DNA of 64,000 bases, from assembly GCF_003693445.1 (NCBI RefSeq), contig NZ_RFAR01000046.1, forward strand, positions 28,800 through 92,799. The letters run 5' to 3'. Positions 53,055 through 62,106 of this stretch are shown in pieces. Made by a program: the position numbers and the translations under genes. This DNA is from Aquitalea palustris (GTDB lineage Bacteria; Pseudomonadota; Gammaproteobacteria; Burkholderiales; Chromobacteriaceae). The notes under the pieces were generated by a model, which saw nothing but the letters and a program-made list of their open reading frames with translations, had not been told where the DNA came from and did not search any database. Position 1 is the first letter of the stretch. Each line of letters begins with the position of its first letter.

Positions 53055-53614
53055 GCCGTGGCAGCTGGCCGTTGCTGACGGCATTGGCTGCGCGCTGCTG
53101 CAAATGGGTGACCGCCTGGCGGTCGCCCGTTTTGCTTTCGGTTGGCGCGCAGGATGTGACCGTGCCGCCGGCTGCCGCAGCGGGGGGCAGTGGCCTGCTG
53201 GGCATGCGTCGCGGACCGCGCGCCTCGGTAGTCATCATCCAGGATGGTCGCCTGCTGATGATGCAGCGGATCAAGCAGGGCAAGGAGTACTTCGTCCTGC
53301 CTGGTGGCACCATCAAGGCCGGCGAAACCCCGGCCATGGCCTGCGTGCGTGAAACCCGCGAAGAAACCGGCCTGAGCATCTGGCTGGCCGAGCAGCTGTG
53401 CACGCTGGAGCACAAGGGGCGCATCGAGCATGTGTTTCTGGCCAGCAAGTTTCGCGGCACGCTGCGGCTGGGTGGCCCGGAGCTGGCACGCATGACGCCA
53501 GACAATCAATACCATCTGCTGTGGCTGGATTACGCGCAACTGCAGCAGGTGAAGCTGCGGCCGAAGAATCTGCTGGTGCACTGCCGGGAATGGCTGTGGC
53601 CGGTTGACGAGTGA
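53051..53614 (+). CDS. NUDIX hydrolase
   Basis: 187 aa from a GTG overlapping the rluB stop (GTGA); an internal ATG at 53,204 is possible and would still include the whole domain. Nudix box GGTIKAGETPAMACVRETRE-E-TGL at about residues 84-107 (GX5EX7REUXEEXGU satisfied). Substrate not predictable; probably a nucleotide pyrophosphate. Confidence 0.85.
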   Translation: MSRGSWPLLTALAARCCKWVTAWRSPVLLSVGAQDVTVPPAAAAGGSGLLGMRRGPRASVVIIQDGRLLMMQRIKQGKEYFVLPGGTIKAGETPAMACVRETREETGLSIWLAEQLCTLEHKGRIEHVFLASKFRGTLRLGGPELARMTPDNQYHLLWLDYAQLQQVKLRPKNLLVHCREWLWPVDE

Positions 53615-53680
53615 CAGCTTGCCGCTGCCGCCATTATCGACGTAAGGTAGCGGATTGCAGCGCAAGGCAGGGAAGCAGGC

Positions 53681-54235
53681 ATGAGCAAGGCATTTACCAA
53701 AGAGAATGACGAGGCCGAAGACGATCTGCCAGTCGAGCAGCGGCTGCCGGCCTCCAGCAAGAACTACATCACTCCCGGCGGCTGGCGTCGGCTGAAGGAT
53801 GAGCTGTACCAACTGGTCAACAAGGAAAGGCCGGAGGTGGTGCAGGTGGTCAACTGGGCGGCCAGCAATGGCGACCGCTCGGAAAACGGCGACTATCTGT
53901 ACGGCAAGCGCCGGCTGCGCGAAATCGACCGCCGCATCCGCTTTCTGACCAAGCGGCTGGAGCTGGCCGAAGTGGTCGATCCCGAAGCGCGCGAAGCCAC
54001 CGACCAGGTATTTTTCTCCGCCACCGTGCTGATCGAGCGCGGCGATGGCAGTGAGCAGCTGCTGAGCATTGTCGGGGTAGACGAGATTGATCTGCCTCGC
54101 GGCCATATCAGCTGGATTTCGCCGATTGCCCGTACCCTGATCAAGGCGCGTGAGGGGGATAGCGTGCTGTTTCGTGGCCCGGATGGCGACGAGGACATCG
54201 AAATCCTTGAAGTACGCTACGAGAAGATCAGCTAG
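53681..54235 (+). CDS. greB: Transcription elongation factor GreB
   Basis: 184 aa. N-terminal coiled coil with the GreB start YITPGGWRRLKDELYQL (about 27-43) and acidic tip NGDRSENGDYLYGK, then an FKBP-like C-terminal domain. Rescues backtracked RNA polymerase by transcript cleavage. About 25 extra N-terminal residues compared with E. coli GreB. Confidence 0.93.
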   Translation: MSKAFTKENDEAEDDLPVEQRLPASSKNYITPGGWRRLKDELYQLVNKERPEVVQVVNWAASNGDRSENGDYLYGKRRLREIDRRIRFLTKRLELAEVVDPEAREATDQVFFSATVLIERGDGSEQLLSIVGVDEIDLPRGHISWISPIARTLIKAREGDSVLFRGPDGDEDIEILEVRYEKIS

Positions 54236-54258
54236 GCCGAAATCTCCTGCAGCCAAAC

Positions 54259-54291
54259 AAAAAGCCCGTGTCGCAAGACGCGGGCTTTTTT
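54259..54291. terminator. Bidirectional terminator between greB and marR-type gene
   Basis: Stem AAAAAGCCCGYGTC / GACGCGGGCTTTTTT with a GCAA tetraloop, A-run and T-run on either side. Confidence 0.9.
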
Positions 54292-54315
54292 CATATTGCT
54301 AAAGCAGGGACGGGA

Positions 54316-54771
54316 TTAATGCTTGGCGTCCTCGGCGTCTGCGCGGCCAGCCAGTTGGCTGTTCACGGCCATCCAGTCGCGGGTGGCCGTGTCGCCAATG
54401 CGGCTGAAGGCCTGGCTCAGCAAGCGAGCCTGCTCCTTGTGCAGGGCTTCTTCCAGTTTGCGGCCTTCGCCGGTCAGCGTCAGTTGCTTCACCCGCTTGT
54501 CGTGGCTGGCGGCCACGCTGGCAATCAGCCCCATCTCCACCAGTTGGCGCAGCGGCATGTTGATGGCCTGTTTGGTCACGTCCAGCGCGCTCAGCAAGTC
54601 CTTGACCGACAGGCCGGGGTAGCGCGCCACGAAGAACAGTATGCGGTGATGCACCCGGGCCAGGCCACGCCGGGCCAGTATCTCGTCTGGCTTGGCGGTA
54701 AAGGCTTTGTAGGCATGGAAGAACACTTCCATGGCTGCGCGCAAATCAATCGCGTTATCGCTGTCAGGCAT
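54316..54771 (-). CDS. MarR-family regulator
   Basis: 151 aa winged helix (YPGLSVKDLLSALDVTKQAINMPLRQLVEMGLI, about 53-85; wing ASHDKRVKQLTLT). MarR dimers usually repress the divergent gene and respond to small aromatic ligands. Divergent from the aminotransferase gene with two palindromes between. Confidence 0.87.
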   Translation of the reverse strand: MPDSDNAIDLRAAMEVFFHAYKAFTAKPDEILARRGLARVHHRILFFVARYPGLSVKDLLSALDVTKQAINMPLRQLVEMGLIASVAASHDKRVKQLTLTGEGRKLEEALHKEQARLLSQAFSRIGDTATRDWMAVNSQLAGRADAEDAKH

Positions 54772-54782
54772 GTTGACGACAT

Positions 54783-54818
54783 CCCCTGTCAGGGGTAAAT
54801 TAGGTCAAAAAAATTGAC
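54783..54818. promoter_or_regulatory. Two palindromes, possible MarR operators
   Basis: CCCCTGTCAGGGG (54,783-54,795, 6-1-6) and GTCAAAAAAATTGAC (54,804-54,818, arms GTCAA/TTGAC), 12-47 bases upstream of the marR start on its own strand and 155-190 bases before the aminotransferase. The second has the size of a MarR-type site. Confidence 0.5.
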
Positions 54819-54972
54819 GTTTATTGTTTATTGGGCTGGCGCAGTAGCAGACCATAAAGCGGTAGCAGAAGGAACCATCCTTACTGCTGCAGGAGCTGGG
54901 CTTCCGTAGGCTTACCACCCTCGGCCACGGCAATATGGCAGACATGCTGGTGCGACAGTCATGGAGATTACC

Positions 54973-56127
54973 ATGTTTTCAGAACGTATCGAACGACTGA
55001 TGGGTTCGCTGATCCGCGAAATTCTGGCCGCTGCTCAGCGCCCGGAAGTCATTTCCTTTGCCGGTGGCTTGCCGGCGGCCAGCTGTCTACCACAGCTGGA
55101 CTTCAGCGGCCTGCCGCCTGATCTGGCGCAATACGGCACGACCGAGGGTGAACCGCAGTTGCGCGAACTGATTGCAGCCCAGGCCAGAGCGCTGGGCCTG
55201 CAGTGCACCGCGCAACAAGTACTGGTGCTATCCGGCTCGCAACAAGCCATTGATCTGGCATCCAAGCTGTTCATCGATCCGGGTACACCGGTGGTAACCG
55301 AAGGACCGACCTATCTGGCGGCCTTGCAGTCCTTCAAGCTGTTTGGGGCTGCGATTACGGCGGTTGCCCAGGAAAATGGCCAATTGCCGCCGGCCAAACT
55401 TGAGCAGGCCCTGCGTACGGCGAAGCCACGGCTGACCTATCTGATCCCCAGCTTCCAGAATCCGTCCGGTGCCTGCTACAGCGAGGAAAACCGCCGTGCG
55501 CTGGCCGAGGTGATCGACGCCCACGGCTTGCCGGTGTACGAGGACGATCCTTACCGTGCCCTGTCTTACGATGGCGAAGCACCGGCACCGCTGGTGAGTC
55601 ACTTGAAGAAGACGCCGTGGATTTATGCCGGTTCCTTCTCCAAGACCCTGGCTCCGGGGCTGCGTATCGGTTATCTGATCGCCTCGCCCGAGCTGTATCC
55701 GCATCTGGTCAAGCTGAAGCAATCCACCGATCTGCACAGCAACCGTCCGGGACAGTGGTTTATTGCCCAGCAGCTGGCCGATCCGGCGTTTCCGGCCCAT
55801 CTGCAGTCGCTGCGCGATACCTACCGCGTTGGTCGTGATGCCATGCAGGCCGCACTGGAAAAGCATTTTGCCGATCTGGCCGACTGGCAGGTTCCCAAGG
55901 GTGGCTTGTTCTTCTGGCTGACCCTGAAACAGCCGCAGGACACGCGTGAACTGCTGAAGACTGCATTGGCCGAGTGCAATGTCGCCTTCATGCCGGGTGA
56001 ACCGTTCTACCCGAATCCGCAAGATGGCATTGGCCATTTGCGCCTCAACTTCAGCCATGCTGCGGTTGAGCGTATTGATGAAGGCATTGCCCGGCTGGCT
56101 GAGTTGGTGCGTGCGGCTCACCGTTAA
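54973..56127 (+). CDS. PLP-dependent aminotransferase, class I/II (2-aminoadipate type)
   Basis: 384 aa from the ATG at 54,973 (GGAG six bases upstream; ATG 54,961 overlaps it). Fold-type I; PLP-binding lysine in GSFSKTLAPGLRIGY (about 223-237), substrate-binding YEDDPYRALSYDG. Resembles LysN/2-aminoadipate aminotransferase and multiple-substrate enzymes without the MocR HTH. Amino-acid substrate open. Divergent MarR may control it. Confidence 0.9.
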   Translation: MFSERIERLMGSLIREILAAAQRPEVISFAGGLPAASCLPQLDFSGLPPDLAQYGTTEGEPQLRELIAAQARALGLQCTAQQVLVLSGSQQAIDLASKLFIDPGTPVVTEGPTYLAALQSFKLFGAAITAVAQENGQLPPAKLEQALRTAKPRLTYLIPSFQNPSGACYSEENRRALAEVIDAHGLPVYEDDPYRALSYDGEAPAPLVSHLKKTPWIYAGSFSKTLAPGLRIGYLIASPELYPHLVKLKQSTDLHSNRPGQWFIAQQLADPAFPAHLQSLRDTYRVGRDAMQAALEKHFADLADWQVPKGGLFFWLTLKQPQDTRELLKTALAECNVAFMPGEPFYPNPQDGIGHLRLNFSHAAVERIDEGIARLAELVRAAHR

Positions 56128-56142
56128 GGAATTGCTGCAATG

Positions 56143-56172
56143 AAAAAGCCGCTCTCAGGAGCGGCTTTTTTT
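56143..56172. terminator. Bidirectional terminator between aminotransferase and oxyR
   Basis: Stem AAGCCGCTC / GAGCGGCTT with a TCAG loop, flanked by A- and T-runs. Confidence 0.9.
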
Positions 56173-56188
56173 ATCTGCAGTGTCCGGG

Positions 56189-57130
56189 TCAACTGCCGAG
56201 TGGGCCTTCGTTTTCCAGCATGTCCACGCCGGCCAGACCAGAGCGGAACACCGCTTGCTGCAGGGTTTCCACCGCTTTTTTGCGGAAAAACTGCTTGCGG
56301 GTCACCAGCAATACCCGGCGTTGCGGTGCCGGTTCCTGGAAGGGGCGGATGGACAGCAGGCTGTCATCACCAGGGCCGATGGAGGTGGACGGCATCACGG
56401 TAACCCCCATGCCGCTGGCCACCATGTGACGAATGGTGTTAAGCGAGCTGCCCTGCAAGGTGGTGGCGAGGCCGGACTGGTGGTTCTGCTTGCTGGCCAG
56501 TTCGCTGCAGGCCTGCAACACCTGGTCGCGGAAGCAGTTGCCCTGGTTCAGCAGCAGTACGCTCTCGTCAGTCAGCTGGCTGGCCTCGATGCAGGCCAGC
56601 TTTTCCCATGGATGGCCCTTGGGTGTGGCGACCACGAAGGATTCGTCATAGAGCGGCCAGGTCATGGTGCCGGCCTCTTCGAAAGGATCGGCGACGATGA
56701 TGGCGTCCACTTCACCGCGCTTGAGCATTTCTGCCAGGCGGCTGGTGTAGTTCTCTTCCAGAATCAGCGGCATGTCCGGTGCCAGAATGCGCAGGGCCGG
56801 AATCAGCTTGGGCAGCAGATAGGGGCTGATGGTGAAGATCACCCCCAGCTTGAGCGGGCCGACCAGCTCGTTCTGGTGTTCGCCAGCCAGCCGCTTGACG
56901 GTTTCGGCTTCTTCCAGCACCCGTTGCGACTGCTCGATGATGCGCTCGCCAATTTCCGTCACTGCCACTTCCTGGCCGCCACGTTCGAACAGGGTGATGC
57001 CCAGTTCGTCTTCCAGCTTCTTGATGGCGATGGACAGGGTGGGCTGGCTGACAAAGCAGCTTTGTGCGGCGCGGCCAAAGTGGCGCTCGCGCGCCACTGC
57101 CACGATGTAGCGGAGTTCGGTCAGCGTCAT
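56189..57130 (-). CDS. oxyR: Hydrogen peroxide-sensing regulator OxyR
   Basis: 313 aa LysR-type. HTH residues about 15-45. Peroxidatic and resolving cysteines are visible in GNCFRDQVLQAC (C199/C208-type pair), so it is OxyR rather than a generic LysR. Activates or represses catalase and peroxidase genes on oxidation. It follows minE by 3 bases; the order minC-minD-minE-oxyR is a Neisseriales hallmark. Confidence 0.94.
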   Translation of the reverse strand: MTLTELRYIVAVARERHFGRAAQSCFVSQPTLSIAIKKLEDELGITLFERGGQEVAVTEIGERIIEQSQRVLEEAETVKRLAGEHQNELVGPLKLGVIFTISPYLLPKLIPALRILAPDMPLILEENYTSRLAEMLKRGEVDAIIVADPFEEAGTMTWPLYDESFVVATPKGHPWEKLACIEASQLTDESVLLLNQGNCFRDQVLQACSELASKQNHQSGLATTLQGSSLNTIRHMVASGMGVTVMPSTSIGPGDDSLLSIRPFQEPAPQRRVLLVTRKQFFRKKAVETLQQAVFRSGLAGVDMLENEGPLGS

Positions 57131-57133
57131 GGT

Positions 57134-57391
57134 TTAGCGCTGATGCTCCGGTAGCACGATATTGACCTCCAGCACCTCAAAGTCATCCTGGCGTTCTACC
57201 TGCACCTTGATGTCATCCAGATTGACCGCCACGTATTTGGAGATCACCTCCATCAGTTCACGTTGCAATGCAGGCAGGTAGTCAGGGGCGCTGCGACCAT
57301 TGCGCTCGTGCGCCAGAATGATCTGCAGACGTTCTCTGGCGATGGCGGCCGTTTTCTGGCGCTTGCCGAACAGAATGTCGATTAGGGACAT
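57134..57391 (-). CDS. minE: Cell division topological specificity factor MinE
   Basis: 85 aa. N-terminal MinD-binding region ([13 protein letters not shown]) and C-terminal dimerisation domain. Drives pole-to-pole oscillation of MinD. Three bases from minD and from oxyR. Confidence 0.96.
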   Translation of the reverse strand: MSLIDILFGKRQKTAAIARERLQIILAHERNGRSAPDYLPALQRELMEVISKYVAVNLDDIKVQVERQDDFEVLEVNIVLPEHQR

Positions 57392-57394
57392 GGT

Positions 57395-58207
57395 TTAACC
57401 TCCGAACAGGCGCTTGAGCAGGCCCACCTTGGGCGCGTCCAGGAAGCGCATGGGGCGATCTTCGCCCAGGAAACGTGAAATCACGTCGGAATAGGCCTCG
57501 GCTACATCGCTGCCTTTCAGGTGAATGGCCGGTGTGCCGGAGTTGGAGGCTTGCAATACGGTTTGTGATTCCGGAATCACGCCGATCAGCGGCACGCGCA
57601 GGATTTCCTTGACGTCGTCCACCGACAGCATTTCGCCCTTGTCGACGCGGGCCGGCGAGTAGCGGGTAATCAGCAGGTGTTCCTTGACCGGATCACCACC
57701 TTGCTCGGCACGGCGTGATTTGGAAGCCAGAATGCCCAGGATGCGGTCGGAGTCACGTACCGAAGACACTTCCGGGTTGGTGACGATCAGTGCTTCATCG
57801 GCAAAGTACAGTGCCAGCAGGGCACCCTTTTCGATACCGGCCGGCGAGTCGCAGACGATGAACTCGAAGCCGCTGTCGGCCAGTTCCTTCAGTACCTTCT
57901 CCACGCCCTCTTGCGACAGGGCATCCTTGTCGCGGGTTTGCGAGGCCGGGATGATATAGAGGTTGTCGCAGTTCTTGTCCTTGATCAGCGCCTGGTTCAG
58001 CGATGCTTCGCCATTCACCACATTGATCAGGTCGTACACGACACGGCGTTCGCAACCCATGATCAGGTCCAGGTTGCGCAGGCCGACGTCAAAGTCGATG
58101 ACCACAGTCTTGTGTCCACGCAGGGCCAGGCCGGATGCAAAGCTGGCACTGGTGGTGGTTTTGCCGACACCACCTTTGCCGGAAGTCACGACGATGATTT
58201 TTGCCAC
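57395..58207 (-). CDS. minD: Septum site-determining ATPase MinD
   Basis: 270 aa. Deviant Walker A GKGGVGKTT (10-18), family motifs VVIDFDVGLRNLD and CDSPAGIE, and a C-terminal amphipathic membrane-targeting helix (GLLKRLFGG). Recruits MinC to the membrane. Second gene of minCDE. Confidence 0.97.
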   Translation of the reverse strand: MAKIIVVTSGKGGVGKTTTSASFASGLALRGHKTVVIDFDVGLRNLDLIMGCERRVVYDLINVVNGEASLNQALIKDKNCDNLYIIPASQTRDKDALSQEGVEKVLKELADSGFEFIVCDSPAGIEKGALLALYFADEALIVTNPEVSSVRDSDRILGILASKSRRAEQGGDPVKEHLLITRYSPARVDKGEMLSVDDVKEILRVPLIGVIPESQTVLQASNSGTPAIHLKGSDVAEAYSDVISRFLGEDRPMRFLDAPKVGLLKRLFGG

Positions 58208-58231
58208 GGTAAATCCCTTTGGATAATTGAA

Positions 58232-58945
58232 TTATTCGCCAAGCGCGGTCATGACCAGGCGCTCGTTTTCAAGATAGATCTGGGTAGGCTTGCCCTTGAT
58301 GCTGTCGGGCAGTGCCTGTTCGATAGTGCGATAGACCCCGGCAATGGAAACCAGTTCGGCTTCCATGCTGCGCACGAAAATGCGGGCTGCGGTGTTGCCG
58401 CGTGCGCCGGCCAGTGCTCGGCCACGCAGCGGGGCATAAATATGAATATTGCCGTCGGCAATGACTTCGGCACCGGCACTGACCATGGCCAGTACCACCA
58501 GATCGCCACCACGGGCGTAAATCTGCTGTCCGGCACGCACCGGGCGGTCGATGATCATGGCGGCCACCGGGGCTGGAGCGGCGGCTACTTCCACTGGCTT
58601 GGCTACCGGTTCGCTCAGGTTCTGGCGCGGCGGGGTGCTGCTGCGTACATAGGCCAGGCCATAGCGGCTGGCCACCTCGGCCATGCTGCTATCCGGATGA
58701 CGCAAGGCAACGGCACGGATGCCATGGCGGCTGAGCAGGGGCAGCAGGCGGCCGTAATCGGCGTCGGCTGCGGCTGCCAGGGCTTCCACATCCAGCAGGA
58801 AGGCTTCGGCCGGAGCATCACCGGCCGGGCCGAAACGGGCCTCCAGCGCAGTGGTCAGTTCTTCCGGATTGTCCGTGCGGAGAATCAGGGCCAGCAGATC
58901 CAGGCTGGCAGATTTGATGTCAAAGGCGGTGACCGCAGAGCTCAT
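58232..58945 (-). CDS. minC: Septum site-determining protein MinC
   Basis: 237 aa. N-terminal FtsZ-inhibiting domain, a Pro/Ala linker at about 115-135 and a C-terminal beta-helix ([35 protein letters not shown]) that binds MinD. First gene of the min operon. Confidence 0.96.
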   Translation of the reverse strand: MSSAVTAFDIKSASLDLLALILRTDNPEELTTALEARFGPAGDAPAEAFLLDVEALAAAADADYGRLLPLLSRHGIRAVALRHPDSSMAEVASRYGLAYVRSSTPPRQNLSEPVAKPVEVAAAPAPVAAMIIDRPVRAGQQIYARGGDLVVLAMVSAGAEVIADGNIHIYAPLRGRALAGARGNTAARIFVRSMEAELVSIAGVYRTIEQALPDSIKGKPTQIYLENERLVMTALGE

Positions 58946-59299
58946 GGGTAGGCTTTATATAAATAGATTTCTTCTATGGAGCGAGTGTACTGGCTTGCCG
59001 TCCCCCTTTCAATGCCGGTGAACTAATCGGCGGGCACGGCATTCTGTTGATATTGCGCTGCAAAAAAATCAGCCAGCCGGGTGCAGGCTGGAATTGTCGT
59101 AATACTGTCATCCATTTGGAATGTTGGTGTTGTAAAAAAACATACAAAATAGCTGTTTACGCAATTGTGCAGTGCAGCATTTTCTTGACCGGCAGCAATG
59201 ATTTGGTTAAATTACATTTGCTGCTGTGCAGCATTGGCGGCGAAACGGTTGTTGTGACTGTTAAAGCTGAGTTGTATTTCGACATTTCCAGGAGTAGCC
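58946..59299. promoter_or_regulatory. Phasin promoter region with possible PhaR sites
   Basis: 354 bases with no gene. A sigma-70-like pair TTGACC (59,185-59,190) and TAAATT at 17-base spacing is visible. Two TGC-rich repeats sharing GTGCAGCATT lie at 59,165-59,181, just upstream of -35, and 59,219-59,235, just after -10. Such TGC repeats are typical of PhaR operators at phasin genes. The same region should hold the minC promoter on the other strand. Confidence 0.5.
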
Positions 59300-59872
59300 A
59301 TGTTTACCAACACCCAAGAATTTTCTGCTCTCGGCCAGGCGCAGTTCGACAAAGCCGTTCGCCTGTCCTCCATCGTTCTGGCCGGCGCCGAGCGCTTTGC
59401 CAACCTGCAGCTGGAACTGACCCGCAAGCTGCTGGACAACAATGCCAAGCACTTCAAGGCACTGACCGAAGTGAAAGATCCCAAGGCATTTGCCGAGCTG
59501 CAAACCAGCCTGGCACAGCCCAGCCTGGATCAGGCTTTCAGTGTGGCACGCGAAGTTTACGACGTTGCTGTTACCACCCAGGGCGAACTGAGCTCTTTCG
59601 TGGAAGAGCAACTGGCAGAACAGAACAAGCTGCTGCTGAGCAATCTGGACCGTCTGTCCAAGAATGCTCCGGCGGGTTCCGATGTTGCCGTTTCCGCACT
59701 GAAGACCTTCGTTAACAGCTCCAATGCCGCTTTCGAAAGCGTGTCCAAGACCGCCAAAAAAGTCAGCGCCGAAATCGCTGAAGCCAGCGTAGAAGCTGCC
59801 AGCACCCAGGCCAAGGCCACCGCTGCTGCGGTAAGCCGCAAAAAGCCGGCTACGCCTGCTGCTACTGCCTGA
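59300..59872 (+). CDS. phaP: Phasin family protein (PHA granule-associated)
   Basis: 190 aa, helical, no signal. Phasin_2-type sequence (FSALGQAQFDKAVRLSSIVLAGAERF; VTTQGELSSFVEEQLAEQNK) and an Ala/Lys-rich tail. Coats polyhydroxyalkanoate granules, limiting their size. AGGAG lies eight bases before the ATG. No phaC/phaB/phaR in the window. Confidence 0.88.
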   Translation: MFTNTQEFSALGQAQFDKAVRLSSIVLAGAERFANLQLELTRKLLDNNAKHFKALTEVKDPKAFAELQTSLAQPSLDQAFSVAREVYDVAVTTQGELSSFVEEQLAEQNKLLLSNLDRLSKNAPAGSDVAVSALKTFVNSSNAAFESVSKTAKKVSAEIAEASVEAASTQAKATAAAVSRKKPATPAATA

Positions 59873-59890
59873 TTTGTTGCAGTAATACAG

Positions 59891-59916
59891 AAAACCCGCC
59901 AATCGGCGGGTTTTTT
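59891..59916 (+). terminator. Rho-independent terminator after phasin
   Basis: 6-bp stem CCCGCC / GGCGGG, AATC loop, then TTTTTT; the A-run at left may serve the convergent gene too. Confidence 0.85.
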
Positions 59917-59936
59917 ATTGCCTGCCATTCTGCCGG

Positions 59937-60659
59937 TTAAGACGGGTGCAGGGTGGTGAACACCTGCTGCAGCATGCTGTGCAAGGTGTCGCGCTGTTGC
60001 ATGGCCAGCACGATGAGGATGGCCAGATTGGCGGCAAAGTGGCTTTGTGCTGCAACGGGCAGGGCGAAGTTGCGCCTCGCCTCGCTGGCACTGCAGGCCG
60101 CCGCGTCTATCCCCTGGCGCTGCAGATAGCCGGCGGAGAGCAAATACAGCTTGTCGGCCAGTTCACTCTGCTGCTGCATGAGCGCTTCCCAGTTGATGCT
60201 GCAGGGTTGGCCATTGGCCGGTAGCTGTTGCAGGGCCAGTTGCCAGGCATGGCGCATGGCATTGATGACATGCAGGGTATAGCGGGCGCTGCCGGGCGGC
60301 CCGCAATGCAGCCAGCCTCCTGCCAGGGGGGCGGCGCAATCCAGCCAGCTGCGGGCTTCGCTGGTGGCTGTCAATTCGCCGCCGCATAGCAGCATGAAAC
60401 CGAACTGCTCTCCTTGTGGCAGCCATTGGCCACACACTTCCAGCAAGGCAATCCCGTGCTGTTGGCAATGCCCGGCGCGTTGCAGCAGGTGGTGGCTGTC
60501 ATCTGCCGCCAGGTCCAGCCAGCAGCTCTCCCCGGCAAAGCCTTGCCAGTCGCCTGGCAGCCATGCCGGCCGTGCGCCAGCGGCGCGCAGCAGGCTGCGT
60601 GCTTGCAGGCGCTGGCTAAGCCAGTGCAGGTGAGGAGCGCTGCCCTGAGGCTGAAACAT
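59937..60659 (-). CDS. Degenerate 6-phosphogluconate dehydrogenase-like protein
   Basis: 240 aa. Residues about 45-160 resemble the middle of 6PGDH: CWLDLAADDSHHLLQRAGHC aligns with the IDGGNSxxxDxxRR block, FGFMLLCGG with the substrate region and GPPGSARYTLHVINAMRHA with GxxGAGHxVKMVHNGIEYG. The NADP Rossmann GxGxxG is missing, the SGG motif is changed, and the catalytic Lys of HxVKMVHN is Leu. So it is probably not a dehydrogenase. Ten bases before it on the same strand ends a LysR gene. Function unknown. Confidence 0.6.
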   Translation of the reverse strand: MFQPQGSAPHLHWLSQRLQARSLLRAAGARPAWLPGDWQGFAGESCWLDLAADDSHHLLQRAGHCQQHGIALLEVCGQWLPQGEQFGFMLLCGGELTATSEARSWLDCAAPLAGGWLHCGPPGSARYTLHVINAMRHAWQLALQQLPANGQPCSINWEALMQQQSELADKLYLLSAGYLQRQGIDAAACSASEARRNFALPVAAQSHFAANLAILIVLAMQQRDTLHSMLQQVFTTLHPS

Positions 60660-60668
60660 CGCTTGGCC

Positions 60669-61568
60669 TTATATGATCAGTTGCTGTTGCTGGATGGCCA
60701 GTGCCAGGTTGTCAATGAACCAGGCCAATGCCTTGCCGGGAGACTCTTCTTTCCATGCGTAAAACATCTTGGTGCAACCGCGCTTTTCCTTGAGTGATTT
60801 TTCCACAAGTTGGCCGTTTTGCAGATAGGGCGTGGCGAGCATGCGCGGCAGGTAGCCTATGCCCAGCCCTGCTGTCATCAGTGCGAGCTTTGCATCCAGT
60901 GTATGCACGGTCAGCACATCCTGCCCGTTGAGTATGCCTGCGGTACGTGTCGGCAGGCGGCGCGAAGTGTCGCCCAGCGAAATAATCCGGTGCTGGCGCA
61001 AGGTGTGGGCGGACAGCGGCTCGGGTGCGCTGGCCAGCGCATGCTGCGGGCTGACCAGAAAAACGAAATCGATGGTGCCGATTTCCCGGTAGAAGTAGTC
61101 CCCTGCCGGCGGGTGGCCGGGTGCGCCCAGCACCAGATCGGCACGCGCATCATACAGTGCATCCCAGATGCCGCCGAAAACCTCGCGGGTAAAGCGCAAT
61201 TGCGTGCCGCTGTTCAGCTGGTCGAAGCGGGCGATCAGCGGAATGAGCTGCTCGAAGGGGATGAGGTCGCCGATGGTGATGACCAGCTCGCTTTCCCAGC
61301 CGGCGGCCTGCTGCAACAGCCGGTGTTCCACCGTGCGTGCGGCATCCAGCAGATTGCGGCCATCGCGCAGCAGGATTTGTCCGGCGGCCGTCAGGCGGGC
61401 GCGGTGCCCGCTGCGGTCGAATAGCTGGACGTCCAGGTCTTGCTCCAGCTTCTGGATCACGTAGCTGACGGCGGAAGTGACCCGGTGCAATTCGTCGGCA
61501 GCAGCGGCAAAGCTGCCGTTGCGATCGATGGCATCCAGTACCAGTAGGGCATCCAGAGAAATTTTCAT
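60669..61568 (-). CDS. LysR-family transcriptional regulator
   Basis: 299 aa. HTH SFAAAADELHRVTSAVSYVIQKLEQDL (about 19-45) and substrate-binding domain. Ligand and targets not predictable; may control the 6PGDH-like gene behind it or the small exported protein gene divergent from it. Confidence 0.85.
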   Translation of the reverse strand: MKISLDALLVLDAIDRNGSFAAAADELHRVTSAVSYVIQKLEQDLDVQLFDRSGHRARLTAAGQILLRDGRNLLDAARTVEHRLLQQAAGWESELVITIGDLIPFEQLIPLIARFDQLNSGTQLRFTREVFGGIWDALYDARADLVLGAPGHPPAGDYFYREIGTIDFVFLVSPQHALASAPEPLSAHTLRQHRIISLGDTSRRLPTRTAGILNGQDVLTVHTLDAKLALMTAGLGIGYLPRMLATPYLQNGQLVEKSLKEKRGCTKMFYAWKEESPGKALAWFIDNLALAIQQQQLII

Positions 61569-61774
61569 GTTCGAATTTTTTGAATGAACTGTTCAGATCA
61601 TTTCGCTATCAACAGGAATGACTCGCGTTTAATATCTGTCTCACCAACCCGGTGCAAGTGAAAAGACAGTTTTTCAAGCATTAATTGTACAGGCCTATCT
61701 TATTTGGTCATCAAAATAATTGAAAAACATTGAGAGTCTGCTGCTTGCATCCTGCTAAACGAATGGAGTGAATC

Positions 61775-61984
61775 ATGTTGAAGAAATTGATGCTGGCCCT
61801 TGTTGTTTCTAATGCCCTGGTCGCCACTGCCATGGCCGAGAGTGATGTACGCAGCCGTCCGGACAAGGATGCTGTGCAAAAGTACGAACAGCAGTTCAGC
61901 CAGAGCGATGCACAGCGCAAGGCTGCTGATGATTATGCCGGCAAGGCTATTGCCGCCAATGCGGCCGATTATCGCAACCACTAA
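61775..61984 (+). CDS. Small exported protein, unrecognised
   Basis: 69 aa. Sec signal at residues 1-21 (cleavage AMA/ES), then a charged, Gln/Ala-rich helix without cysteine. GGAGTG lies seven bases before the ATG and a strong terminator follows 47 bases after the stop, so it is a real transcription unit. Role unknown. Confidence 0.7.
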   Translation: MLKKLMLALVVSNALVATAMAESDVRSRPDKDAVQKYEQQFSQSDAQRKAADDYAGKAIAANAADYRNH

Positions 61985-62030
61985 GCAGGCTGCCGGCAGT
62001 TTCCCTGCCCGGCATCCTCTGAATGCAAAA

Positions 62031-62056
62031 ACGCCAGTGCATGCACTGGCGTTTTG
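62031..62056. terminator. Perfect palindrome terminator between small protein and ppa
   Basis: Perfect palindrome with arms ACGCCAGTGCA / TGCACTGGCGT, TTT on the right and AAAAA on the left; serves both convergent genes. Confidence 0.85.
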
Positions 62057-62106
62057 TCTTGTCGGCATGGACAAGCTGCCCGCACAGGCGGGCGCGGTAG
62101 GCAGGC

